This document shows, piece after piece, positions 1-11,901 of a stretch of DNA of 64,000 nucleotides. Within the stretch, counting starts at the first letter, position 1; every line of letters begins with the position of its first letter. The stretch is from Hydractinia symbiolongicarpus (Eukaryota > Cnidaria > Hydrozoa > Anthoathecata > Hydractiniidae). The stretch spans positions 2,046,001-2,110,000 of the forward strand of contig NC_079883.1 in NCBI RefSeq assembly GCF_029227915.1, written 5' to 3'. Made by a program: the position numbers and the translations under genes. The notes below the pieces were generated by a model. It searched no databases and had not been told where the DNA came from. It saw nothing but the letters and a program-made list of their open reading frames with translations.

Positions 1-2605
1 GAATGTTAATCCTTAGAGTCCAATTGTCTCATTTACAACATTTATAAGGTCAAAGTCCAAAGTCAGTTCAATTAGGTCCCACGGTCAACCGTTTCACTGT
101 TAAAAGCGACGCAACCTAGTATTATCGGGAGAATATTGCTGAATACATGTTGGTACAAATATGTGACGCAACCGTTGTAACTCAAACGGACTCATGCCGT
201 TAGAAAGTCAATGAAATGTAGTTTTAGAAACTGTCTCGAATTCGTCAGTGCGCGCTAATGGTTAGGATTAGTCCCGCAGTAAAAAATGGCTCATTGATAT
301 AAGTTTGTAAGTAAAGACATAACACAGCGTCTAGTCTAACTGCAGATTTCCAGCATTCATGCCAAAGTAAGAAGAATGTTAATTCGTACAGTCCAATTGT
401 CTCATTTAAAACATTTATAAGGTCAAAGTCCAAAGTCAGTTCAATTAGGTCACACGGTCAACCGTTTCACTGTTAAAAGCAATTCAACCTAGCAATATCG
501 GAAAATTATCGCTAAATCTATGTTGGTACGAATATGTGACGCAACCGTTGTAACTCAATCGCACTGATACCGTTAGAAAATCAGTGAAATGCAGTTTTGA
601 AAACTGTCCCTATTTCTCAAGCGGGAGCCAATGGCTAGGATTAGTCCCGCGGTAAAAAATGCCTTATTGATATAAATTTGTAAATGAAGAGCTAACACAG
701 CGTCCAGTCTAACTGCAGAGTTCCAGCATTCATGCCAAAGTAAGAAGAATGTTAATCCTTAGAGTCCAATTGTCTCATTTACAACATTTATAAGGTCAAA
801 GTCCAAAGTCAGTTCAATTAGGTCCCACGGTCAACCGTTTCACTGTTAAAAGCGACGCAAACTAGTATTATCGGGAGAATATTGCTGAATACATGTTGGT
901 ACAAATATGTGACGCAACCGTTGTAACTCAAACGGACTCATGCCGTTAGAAAGTCAATGAAATGTAGTTTTAGAAACTGTCTCGAATTCGTCAGTGCGTG
1001 CTAATGGCTAGGATTAGTCCCGCAGTAAAAAATGGCTCATTGATATAAGTTTGTAAGTAAAGACATAACACAGCGTCCAGTCTAACTGCAGATTTCCAGC
1101 ATTCATGCCAAAGTAAGAAGAATGTTAATTCGTACAGTCCAATTGTCTCATTTAAAACATTTATAAGGTCAAAGTCCAAAGTCAGTTCAATTAGGTCCCA
1201 CGGTCAACCGTTTCACTGTTAAAAGCAATTCAACCTAGCAATATCGGAAAATTATCGCTAAATCTATGTTGGTACGAATATGTGACGCAACCGTTGTAAC
1301 TCAATCGCACTGATACCGTTAGAAAGTCAATGAAATGTAGTTTTAGAAACTGTCTCTAATTCGTCAGTGCGTGCTAATGGCTAGGATTAGTCCCGCAGTA
1401 AAAAATGGCTTTTTGATATAAGTTTGTAAGTAAAGACATAACACAGCGTCCAGTCTAACTGCAGAGTTCCAGCATTCATTCCAAAGTAAGAAGAATGTCA
1501 ATTCTTAGAGTCCAATTGTCTCATTTACAACATTTATAAGGTCAAAGTCCAAAGTCAGTTCAATTAGGTCCCACGGTCAACCGTTTCACTGTTAAAAGCA
1601 ATTCAACCTAGCAATATCGGAAAATTATCGCTAAATCTATGTTGGTACGAATATGTGACGCAACCGTTGTAACTTAATCGCACTGATCCCGTTAGAAAGT
1701 TAGTGAAATGCAGTTATGGAAACTGTCCCTATTTCTTAAGCGGGAGCCAATGGCTAGGATTAGTCCCGCGGTAAAAAATGCCTTATTGATATAAATTTGT
1801 AAATAAAGACATAACACAGCGCGCAGTGTAACTACTGAGTTCCAGAAATCATGCCAAAGTAAGAAGAATGAAAATTCTTGGAGTTCAATTTTCTCACTTA
1901 TCACATTTATAAGGTCAAAGTGCAAGAGCTGCTCAATTAGTTCTCACGGTCAATCGTTTCATTGTTAAAAGCGATGCAACCTAGTATTATCGGGAAAATA
2001 TCGCTGAATACATGTTGGTACAAATAAGTGACGCAACCGTTGTAACTCAAACGGACTCATGCCGTTAGAAAGTCAATGAAATGTTGTTTTTGGAACTGCC
2101 TCTATTACTTCAGCGTCACTAATGGCTACGATTAGTCCCGCAGTAAGATTGACTCATTGATTTAAATTTTTGAAGAGCTAACACAGCGTCCAGTCTAACT
2201 GCAGAGTTCCAGCATTCATGCCAAAGTAAGAAGAATGTTAATTCTTACAGTCCAATTGTCTCATTTACAACATTTATAAGGCCAAAGTCCAAAGTCAGTT
2301 CAATTAGGTCCCACTGTCAACCGTTTCACTGTTAAAAGCAATTCAACCTAGCATAATCGGAAAATTATCGCTAAATCTATGATGGTACGAATATGTGACG
2401 CAATCGTTGTAACTCAATCGCACTGATACCGTTAGAAAGTCAATGAAATGTAGTTTTAGAAACTGTCTCTAATTCGTCAGTGCGTGCTAATGGCTAGGAT
2501 TAGTCCCGCAGTAAAAAATGGCTTATTGATATAAGTTTGTAAGTAAAGACATAACACAGCGTCCAGTCTAACTGCAGAGTTCCAGCATTCATGCCAAAGT
2601 AAGAA
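1..2605. repeat. Left domain: mixed A/C/B monomers with a dimer duplication
   Basis: Seven monomers start at 1, 374, 747, 1120, 1493, 1866 and 2233. Units 1 and 747 share GAATGTTAATCCTTAGAG. Units 374 and 1120 share the private GAATGTTAATTCGTACAG. Positions 1-746 and 747-1492 are therefore a tandem dimer, although the last part of the second dimer has diverged. The monomer at 1866 is 367 bp because the B-type AT-rich segment near 2170 is 6 bp short. No gene is seen. Confidence 0.88.
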
Positions 2606-2978
2606 GAATGTTAATTCTTAGAGTCCAATTGTCTCATTTACAACATTTATAAGGTCAAAGTCCAAAGTCCGTTCAATTAGGTCCCACGGTCAACCGTTTC
2701 ACTGTTAAAAGCAATTCAACCTAGCAATATCGGAAAATTATCGCTAAATCTATGTTGGTACGAATATGTGACGCAACCGTTGTAACTCAATCGCACTGAT
2801 ACCGTTAGAAAGTCAGTGAAATGCAGTTTTGGAAACTGTCCCTATTTCTTAAGCGGGTGCCAATGGCTAGGATTAGTCCCGCGGTAAAAAATGCCTTATT
2901 GATATAAATTTGTAAATAAAGACATAACACAGCGCGCAGTGTAACTACTGAGTTCCAGAAATCATGCCAAAGTAGGAA

Positions 2979-5957
2979 GAATGAAAGTTCTCGAAGTCCA
3001 ATTTTCTCATTTATCACATTTATAAGGTCAAAGTGCAAGATCTGCTCAATTAGTTCTCACGGTCAATCGTGCCATTGTTAAAAGTGATGCAACCTAGTAA
3101 TTTCGGGAAAATATCGCTGAATACATGTTGGTACGAATATGTGACGCAACCGTTGTAACTTAAACGGACCCATGCCGTTAGAAAATCAATGAAATGTAGT
3201 TTTTGGAACTGCTTCTATTACTTCAGCGTCACTAATGGCTACGATTAGTCCCGCAGCAAGATTGACTCATTGATTTAAATTTTTAAATTAAGAGCTAACA
3301 CAGCGTCCAGTCTAACTGCAGAGTTCCAGCATTCATGTCAAAGTAAGAAGAATGAAAATTCTTGGAGTTCAATTTTCTCACTTATCACATTTATAAGGTC
3401 AGAGTGCAAGATCTGCTCAATTAGTTCTCACGTTCAATCGTTTCATTGTTAAAAGCAATGCAGCCTAGTATTATCGGGAGAATATCGCTGAATACATGTT
3501 GGTACGAATATGTGACGCAACCGTTGTAACTCAATCGCACTGATAAAGTTAGAAAGTCAATGAAATGTAGTTTTAGAAACTGTCTCTAATTCTTCAGTGC
3601 GTGCTAATGGCTAGGATTAGCCCCGCAGTAAAAAATGGCTTTTTGATATAAGTTTGTAAGTAAAGACATAACACAGCGTCCAGTATAACTGCAGAGTTCC
3701 AGCATTCATGCCAAAGTAAGAAGAATGTTAATTCTTAGAGTCCAATTGTATCATTTACAACATTTGTATAATCAAAGTCCAAAGTCAGTTCAATTAGGTC
3801 CCACGGTCAACCGTTTCACTGTTAAAAGCAATTCAACCTAGCAATATCGGAAAATTATCGCTAAATCTATGTTGATACGAATATGTGACGCAACCTTTGT
3901 AACTCAATCGCACTGATAGCGTTCGAAAGTCAGTGAAATGCAGTTTTGAAAACTGTCCCTATTTCTTAAGCGGGAGCCAATGGCTAGGATTAGTCCCGCG
4001 GTAAAAAATGCCTTATTGATATAAATTTGTAAATAAAGACATAACACAGCGCGCAGTGTAACTACTGAGTTCCAGAAATCATGCCAAAGTAAGAAGAATG
4101 AAAATTCTTGTAGTTCAATTTTCTCACTTATCACATTTATAAGGTCAGAGTGCAAGATCTGCTCAATTAGTTCTCACGGTCAATCATTTCATGGTTAAAA
4201 GCGATGCAACCTAGTATTATCGGGAGAATATCGCTGAATACATGTCGGTACGAATATGTGACGCAACCGTTGTAACTCAGACGGACTCATGCCGTTAGAA
4301 AGTCAATGAAATGTAGTTTTTGGAACTGCCTCTATTACTTCAGCGTCACTAATGGCTACGATTAGTCCCGCAGTATGATTGACTCATTGATTTAAATTTT
4401 TAAATGAAGAGCTAACACAGTGTCCAGTCTATCTGCAGAGTTCCAGCATTCATGCCAAAGTAAGAAAAATGTTAATTCTTAGAGTCCAATTGTCTCATTT
4501 ACAACATTTATAAGGTCAAAGTTCAATGTCAGTTCAATTAGGTCCCACGGTCAACCGTTTCACTGTTAAAAGCAATTCAACCTAGCAATATCGAAAAATT
4601 ATCGCTAAATCTATGTTGGTACGAATATGTGACGCAACCGTTGTAACTCAATCGCACTGATACCGTTAGAAAGTTAATGAAATGTAGTTTTAGAAACTGT
4701 CTCTAATTCTTCAGTGCGTGCTAATTGCAAGGATTAGTCCCGCAGTAAAAATTGGTTTATTGATATAAGTTTGTAAGTAAAGACATAACACAGCGCGCAG
4801 TGTGACTACTGAGTTCCAGAAATCATGCCAAAGTAAGAAGAATGAAAGTTCTCGGAGTCCAATTTTCTCATTTATCACATTTATAAGGTCAAAGTGCAAA
4901 ATCAGCTCAATTAGGTCTCACGGCCAATCTTTTCATTGTTAAACGTGATGCAACCTAGTATTATCGGGAGAATATCGCTGAATACATGTTGGTACGAATA
5001 TGTAACGCAACCGTTGTAACTCAAACAGACTCATGCCGTTAGAAAATCAATGAAATGTAGTTTTTGGAACTGCCTCTATTACTTCAGCGTGCACTAATGG
5101 CTACGATTAGTCCCGCAGTAAGATTGACTCATTAATTTAAATTTTTAAATGAAGAGCTAATACAGCGTCCAGTCTAACTGCAGAGTTCCAGCATTCATGC
5201 CAAAGTAAGAAAAATGTTAATTCTTAGAGTCCAATTGTCTCATTTACAACATTTATAAGGTCAAAGTCCAAAGTCAGTTCAATTAGGTCCCACGGTCAAC
5301 CGTTTCACTGTTAAAAGCAATTCAACCTAGCAATATCGAAAAATTATCGCTAAATCTATGTTGGTACGAATATGTGACGCAACCGTTGTAACTCAATCGC
5401 ACTGATACCGTTAGAGAGTTAATGAAATGTAGTTTTAGAAACTGTCTCTAATTCTTCAGTGCGTGCTAATTGCAAGGATTAGTCCCGCAGTAAAAAATGG
5501 TTTATTGATATACGTTTGTAAGTAAAGACATAACACAGCGCGCAGTGTAACTACTGAGTTCCAGCAGTCACGCCAAAGTAAGAAGAATGATAATGCTTGG
5601 AGTCCAATTGTCTTATTTACCACATTTACAAGATCAAAGAGTACATTCAGCTCAATTAGGTCCCACGGTCAACCGTTTCACTGTTAAAAGCAATTCAACC
5701 TAGCAATATCGGAAAATTATCGCTAAATCTATGTTGGTACGAATATGTGACGCAACCGTTGTAACTCAATCGCACTGATACCGTTAGAAAGTCAGTGAAA
5801 TGCAGTTTTGGAAACTGTCCCTATTTCTTAAGCGGGTGACAATGGCTAGGATTAGTCCCGCGGTAAAAAATGCCTTATTGATATAAATTTGCAAATAAAG
5901 ACATAACACAGCGCGCAGTGTAACTACTGAGTTCCAGAAATCATACCAAAGTAGGAA
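2979..5957. repeat. 8-monomer higher-order repeat, copy 1 (2979 bp)
   Basis: Monomers start at 2979, 3350, 3723, 4096, 4467, 4840, 5212 and 5585. Each of the first five has a partner 2978-2979 bp downstream with shared private markers: TCAATCGTGCCATTG (3064 and 6043), ACTGATAAAGTTAG (3539 and 6518), GATAGCGTTCGAAAG (3915 and 6894) and CAGTATGATTGACTC (near 4371 and 7350). The last monomer, 5585, has an E-type head. The order of flavours is C, B, A and chimeras. This is the clearest long HOR on the left side. Confidence 0.88.
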
Positions 5958-6887
5958 GAATGAAAGTTCTCGGAGTCCAATTTTCTCATTTATCACATTT
6001 ATAAGGTCAAAGTGCAAGATCTGCTCAATTAGTTCTCACGGTCAATCGTGCCATTGTTAAAACCGATGCAACATAGTATTATCGGGAAAATATCGCTGAA
6101 TACATGTTGGTACGAATATGTGACGCAACCGTTGTAACTCAAACGGACCCATGCCGTTAGAAAATCAATGAAATGTAGTTTTTGGAACTGCTTCTATTAC
6201 TTCAGCGTCACTAATGGCTACGATTAGTCCCGCAGTAAGATTGACTCATTGATTTAAATTTTTAAATTAAGAGCTAACACAGCGTCCAGTCTAACTGCAG
6301 AGCTCCAGCATTCATGCCAAAGTAAGAAGAATGAAAATTCTTGGAGTTCAATTTTCTCACTTATCACATTTATAAGGTCAGAGTGCAAGATCTGCTCAAT
6401 TAGTTCTCACGTTCAATCGTTTCATTGTTAAAAGCGATGCAGCCTAGTATTATCGGGAGAATATCGCTGAATACATGTTGGTACGAATATGTGACGCAAC
6501 CGTTGTAACTCAATCGCACTGATAAAGTTAGAAAGTCAATGAAATGTAGTTTTAGAAACTGTCTCTAATTCTTCAGTGCGTGCTAATGGCTAGGATCAGT
6601 CCCGCAGTAAAAAATGGCTTTTTGATATAAGTTTGTAAGTAAAGACATAACACAGCGTCCAGTATAACTGCAGAGTTGCAGCATTCATGCCAAAGTAAGA
6701 AGAATGTTAATTCTTAGAGTTCAATTGTCTCATTTACAACATTTGTAAGATCAAAGTCCAAAGTCAGTTCAATTAGGTCCCACGGTCAACCGTTTCACTG
6801 TTAAAAGCAATTCAACCTAGCAATATCGGAAAATTATCGCTAAATCTATGTTGATACGAATATGTGACGCAACCGTTGTAACTCAAT

Positions 6888-7260
6888 CGCACTGATAGCG
6901 TTCGAAAGTCAGTGAAATGCAGTTTTGAAAACTGTCCCTATTTCTTAAGCGGGAGCCAATGGCTAGGATTAGTCCCGCGGTAAAAAATGCCTTATTGATA
7001 TAAATTTGTAAATAAAGACATAACACAGCGCGCAGTGTAACTACTGAGTTCCAGAAATCATGCCAAAGTAAGAAGAATGAAAATTCTTGTAGTTCAATTT
7101 CCTCACTTATCACATTTATAAGGTCAGAGTGCAAGATCTGCTCAATTAGTTCTCACGGTCAATCATTTCATGGTTAAAAGCGATGCAACCTAGTATTATC
7201 GGGAGAATATCGCTGAATACATGTTGGTACGAATATGTGACGCAACCGTTGTAACTCAGA
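6888..7260. repeat. Type C reference unit (373 bp, offset phase)
   Basis: The C-specific block runs across the phase marker, so it is given from the right half of one monomer to the left half of the next. The right part has AGTCAGTGAAATGCAG, CCCTATTTCTTAAGCGGG, CCCGCGGTAAAAAATGCC, CAGCGCGCAGTGTAACTAC and CAGAAATCATGCC. The left part has GAATGAAAATTCTTG, TTTTCTCACTTATCACA or a close form, AGTGCAAGATCTGC and GCGATGCAACCTAGTATTATC. It lacks the TAA in the minus-strand frame that most A and B units carry. C units lie mainly in 1.7-11.2 kb and 45.7-63 kb, with one outlier near 42.5 kb. Confidence 0.9.
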
Positions 7261-8190
7261 CGGACTCATGCCGTTAGAAAGTCAATGAAATGTAGTTTTT
7301 GGAACTGCCTCTATTACTTCAGCGTCACTAATGGCTACGATTAGTCCCGCAGTATGATTGACTCATTGATTTAAATTTTTAAATGAAGAGCTAACACAGT
7401 GCCAGTCTATCTGCAGAGTTCCAGCATTCATGCCAAAGTAAGAAAAATGTTAATTCTTAGAGTCCAATTGTCTCATTTACAACATTTATTAGGTCAAAGT
7501 CCAAAGTCAGTTCAATTAGGTCCCACGGTCAACCGTTTCACTGTTAAAAGCAATTCAACCTAGCAATATCGGAAAATTATCGCTAAATCTATGTTGGTAC
7601 GAATATGTGACGCAACCGTTGTAACTCAATCGCACTGATACCGTTAGAAAGTCAGTGAAATTCAGTTTTGGAAACTGTCCCTATTTCTTAAGCGGGAGCC
7701 AATGGCTAGGATTAGTCCCGCGGTAAAAAAATGCCTTATTGATATAAATTTGTAAATAAAGACATAACACAGCGCGCAGTGTGACTACTGAGTTCCAGAA
7801 ATCATGCCAAAGTAAGAAGAATGAAAGTTCTCGGAGTCCAATTTTCTCATTTATCACATTTATAAGGTCAAAGTGCAAAATCAGCTCAAATAGGTCTCAC
7901 GGCCAATCTTTTCATTGTTAAAAGTGATGCAACCTAGTATTATCGGGAGAATATCGCTGAATACATGTTGGTACGAATATGTAACGCAACCGTTGTAACT
8001 CAATCGCACTGATACCGTTAGAAAGTTAATGAAATGTAGTTTTAGAAACTGTCTCTAATTCTTCAGTGCGTGCTAATTGCAAGGATTAGCCCGCAGTAAA
8101 AAATGGTTTATTGATATAAGTTTGTAAGTAAAGACATAACACAGCGCGCAGTGTAACTACTGAGTTCCAGCAGTCACGCCAAAGCAAGAA

Positions 8191-8562
8191 GAATGATAAT
8201 GCTTGGAGTCCAATTGTCATATTTACCACATTTACAAGATCAAAGAGTACATTCAGCTCAATTAGGTCCCACGGTCAATCGTTTCATTGTTTAAAGCGAT
8301 GCAACCTAGTAATATCGGGGGAATATCCCCAAATCCAAGTTGGTACGAGTATGTGACGCAACCGTGGTAACTCAAACGGACTGATACCGTTAGAAATTCA
8401 ATGAAATTTAGTTTTTGAAACTGTCTCTATTTCTTCAGCGTGCGCTAATGGCTACGATTACTTTCGCAGTAAGAATGACTCATTGATTAAAACTTGCAAA
8501 TAAAGAGCTAACACAGCGTTCAGTATAACTGCAGAGTTCCAGCATTCATGCCAAAGTAAGAA
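8191..8562. repeat. Type E monomer, most diverged unit of the window
   Basis: The head reads GAATGATAATGCTTGGAG and continues CATTTACAAGATCAAAGAG and TACATTCAGCTC. The body holds changes seen nowhere else in the window: GGGGGAATATCCCCAAATCC, GCAACCGTGGTAACTC, GATTACTTTCGCAG and GATTAAAACTTGCAAATAAAG. Two other monomers, starting at 5585 and 11531, share the E head but carry C-like or B-like right halves. Unit 8191 may be a less homogenised relic of an older variant. Confidence 0.85.
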
Positions 8563-10053
8563 GAATGAAAATTCTTGGAGTTCAATTTTCTTACTTATCA
8601 CATTTATAAGGTCAGAGTGCAAGATCTGCTCAATTAGTTCTCACGTTCAATCGTTTCATTGTTAAAAGCGATGCAACCTAGTATTATCGGGAGAATATCG
8701 CTGAATACATGTTGGTACGAATATGTGACGCAACCGTTGTAACTCAATCGCACTGATAAAGTTAGAAAGTCAATGAAATGTAGTTTTAGAAACTGTCTCT
8801 AATTCTTCAGTGCGTGCTAATGGCTAGGATTAGTCCCGCAGTAAAAAATGGCTTTTTGATATAAGTTTGTAAGTAAAGACATAACACAGCGTCCAGTATA
8901 ACTGCAGAGTTCCAGCATTCATGCCAAAGTAAGAAGAATGTTAATTCTTAGAGTCCAATTGTCTCATTTACCACATTTGTAAGATCAAAGTCCAAAGTCA
9001 GTTCAATTAGGTCCCACGGTCAACCGTTTCACTGTTAAAAGCAATTCAACCTAGCAATATCGGAAAATTATCGCTAAATCTATGTTGATACGAATATGTG
9101 ACGCAACCTTTGTAACTCAATCGCACTGATACCGTTCGAAAGTTAGTGAAATGCAGTTTTGAAAACTGTCCCTATTTCTTAAGCGGGAGCCAATGGCTAG
9201 GATTAGTCCCGCGGTAAAAAATGCCTTATTGATATAAAATTGTAAATAAAGACATAACACAGCGCGCAGTGTAACTACTGAGTTCCAGAAATCATGCCAA
9301 AGTAAGAAGAATGAAAATTCTTGTAGTTCAATTTTCTCACTTATCACATTTATAAGGTCAGAGTGCAAGATCTGCTCAATTAGTTCTCACGGTCAATCGT
9401 TTCATGGTTAAAAGCGATGCAACCTAGTATTATCGGGAGAATATCGCTGAATACATTTTGGTACGAATATGTGACGTAACCGTTGTAACTCAGACGGACT
9501 CATGCCGTTAGAAAGTCAATGAAATGTAGTTTTTGGAACTGCCTCTATTACTTCAGCGTCACTAATGGCTACGATTAGTCCCGCAGTAAGATTGACTCAT
9601 TGATTTAAATTTTTAAATGAAGAGCTAACACAGTGTCCAGTCTATCTGCAGAGTTCCAGCATTCATGCCAAAGTAAGAAAAATGTTAATTCTTAGAGTCC
9701 AATTGTCTCATTTACAACATTTATTAGGTCAAAGTCCAAAGTCAGTTCAATTAGGTCCCACGGTCAACCGTTTCACTGTTAAAAGCAATTCAACCTAGCA
9801 ATATCGGAAAAATATCGCTAAATCTATGTTGGTACGAATATGTGACGCAACCGTTGTAACTCAATCGTACTGACACCGTTAGAAAGTCAGTGAAATGCAG
9901 TTTTGGAAACTGTCCCTATTTCTTAAGCGGGAGCCAGTGGCTAGGATTAGTCCCGCGGTAAAAAAATGCCTTATTGATATAAATTTGTAAATAAAGACAT
10001 AACACAGCGCGCAGTGTGACTACTGAGTTCCAGAAATCATGCCAAAGTAAGAT
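8563..10053. repeat. Partial third copy of the left higher-order repeat (4 monomers)
   Basis: Monomers 8563, 8936, 9309 and 9680 repeat the order and private marks of 3350-4467 and 6329-7445, for example ACTGATAAAGTTAG at 8752 and CGTTCGAAAG near 9132. The step from 6329 to 8563 is 2234 bp, six monomers, not eight, so this copy is offset by a further deletion of the unit corresponding to 2979/5958. It then runs into the dimer expansion starting at 9680. Confidence 0.8.
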
Positions 10054-11171
10054 GAATGAAAGTTAACGGAGTCCAATTTTCTCATTTATCACATTTATAA
10101 GGTCAAAGTGCAAAATCAGCTCAATTAGGTCTCACGGCCAATCTTTTCATTGTTAAAAGTGATGCAACCTAGTATTATCGGGAGAATATCGCTGAATACA
10201 TGTTGGTACGAATATGTAACGCAACCGTTGTAACTCAAACAGACTCATGCCGTTAGAAAATCAATGAAATGTAGTTTTTGGAACTGCCTCTATTACTTCA
10301 GCGTGCACTAATGGCTACGATTAGTCCCGCAGTAAGATTGACTCATTAATTTAAATTTTTAAATGAAGAGCTAATACAGCGTCCAGTCTAACTGCAGAGT
10401 TCCAGCATTCATGCCAAAGTAAGAAAAATGTTAATTCTTAGAGTCCAATTGTCTCATTTACAGCATTTATAAGGTCAAAGTCCAAAGTCAGTTCAATTAG
10501 GTCCCACGGTCAACCGTTTCACTGTTAAAAGCAATTCAACCTAGCAATATCGGAAAAATATCGCTAAATCTATGTTGGTACGAATATGTGACGCAACCGT
10601 TGTAACTCAATCGTACTGACACCGTTAGAAAGTCAGTGAAATGCAGTTTTGGAAACTGTCCCTATTTCTTAAGCGGGAGCCAGTGGCTAGGATTAGTCCC
10701 GCGGTAAAAAAATGCCTTATTGATATAAATTTGTAAATAAAGACATAACACAGCGCGCAGTGTGACTACTGAGTTCCAGAAATCATGCCAAAGTAAGAAG
10801 AAGGAAAGTTCTCAGAGTCCAATTTTCTCATTTATCACATTTATAAGGTCAAAGTGCAAAATCAGCTCAATTAGGTCTCACGGCCAATCTTTTCATTGTT
10901 AAAAGTGATGCAACCTAGTATTATCGGGAGAATATCGCTAAATACATGTTGGTACGAATATGTAACGCAACCGTTGTAACTCAAACAGACTCATGCCGTT
11001 AGAAAATCAATGAAATGTAGTTTTTGGAACTGCCTCTATTACTTCAGCGTGCACTAATGGCTACGATTAGTCCCGCAGTAAGATTGACTCATTAATTTAA
11101 ATTTTTAAATGAAGAGCTAATACAGCGTCCAGTCTAACTGCAGAGTTCCAGCATTCATGCCAAAGTAAGAA
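9680..11171. repeat. 746-bp dimer in two tandem copies (A-head/C-tail plus C-head/B-tail)
   Basis: Positions 9680-10425 and 10426-11171 are each 746 bp (374 plus 372). Both hold the private forms CGTACTGACACCG and GCGGGAGCCAGTGG, the 1-bp A insertion in GCGGTAAAAAAATGCC, and CAAACAGACTCATGCC. They differ at a few sites, such as GATGAATGAAAGTTAACGG (10051) against AAGAAGGAAAGTTCTCAG (10796). Confidence 0.85.
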
Positions 11172-11530
11172 AAATGTTAATTCTAAGAGTCCAATTGTCT
11201 CATTTACAGCATTTATAAGTCAGTTCAATTAGGTCCCACGGTCAACCGTTTCACTGTTAAAAGCAATTCAACCTAGCAATATCGAAAAATTATCGCTAAA
11301 TCTATGTTGGTACGAATATGTGACGCAACCGTTGTAACTCAATCGCACTGATACCGTTAGAAAGTTAATGAAATGTAGTTTTAGAAACTGTCTCTAATTC
11401 TTCAGTGCGTGCTAATTGCAAGGATAAGTCCCGCAGTAAAAAATGGTTTATTGATATAAGTTTGTAAGTAAAGACATAACACAGCGCGCAGTTTAACTAC
11501 TGAGTTTCAGCAGTCACGCCAAAGTAAGAA
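11172..11530. repeat. 359-bp monomer with a 14-bp deletion
   Basis: CATTTATAAG is joined directly to TCAGTTCAATTAGG at 11219/11220, where other units have 14 additional bases including the first CAAAGTC copy. AAG precedes both ends of the missing stretch in intact units, consistent with a small repeat-mediated deletion. The deletion removes the DR1-like site from this unit. The right half is A-like with GCTAATTGCAAGGATAAG. Confidence 0.85.
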
Positions 11531-11901
11531 GAATGATAATGCTTGGAGTCCAATTGTCTTATTTACCACATTTACAAGATCAAAGAGTACATTCAGCACA
11601 ATTAGGTCCCACGGTCAATCGTTTCATTGTTTAAAACGATGCAACCTAGTATTATCGGAAGAATATCGCTAAATACATGTTGGTACGAATATGTGACGCA
11701 ACCGTTGTAACTCAAACGGACTCATGCCGTTAGAAAGTCAATGAAATGTAGTTTTTGGAACTGCCTCTATTACTTCAGCGTCACTAATGGCTACGAGTAG
11801 TCCCGCAGTAGGATTGACTCATTGATTTAAATTTTTAAATAAAGAGCTAACACAGCGTCCAGTCTAACTGCAGAGTTCCAGCATTCATGCCAAAGTAAGA
11901 A
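11531..11901. repeat. Type E head joined to a type B right half
   Basis: The left half repeats the E marks of 5585 and 8191 (GATAATGCTTGG, TTTACAAGATCAAAGAG). From CAAACGGACTCATGCC onward the unit is type B. It is the last E head seen in the window and closes the C-rich left domain; the trimer repeat begins at the next monomer. Confidence 0.8.

Larger units (their letters stand above)
5958..8562. repeat. Higher-order repeat, copy 2, shortened to 7 monomers (2605 bp)
   Basis: Monomers start at 5958, 6329, 6702, 7075, 7445, 7819 and 8191. The first five match copy 1 units 2979-4467 (4467/7445 differ in their right halves). Monomer 7819 has the left half of copy 1 unit 4840, including GAATGAAAGTTCTCGG and TATGTAACGCAACC, joined to the right half of unit 5212, including GCTAATTGCAAGGATTAG and CAGCAGTCACGCC. 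One monomer equivalent is missing. The join lies in shared sequence around 7984-8002. The E-headed unit 8191 corresponds to 5585. Confidence 0.85.

Noticed and set aside
245-433. Short minus-strand open frames of 62-84 codons as genes (here and in some forty other monomers)
   Set aside because: The examples I checked start with TTG or GTG, not ATG. They recur only because the satellite recurs, are closed by TAA in most monomers, and cannot continue because the 373-bp period shifts frame. No ribosome or promoter context is visible.
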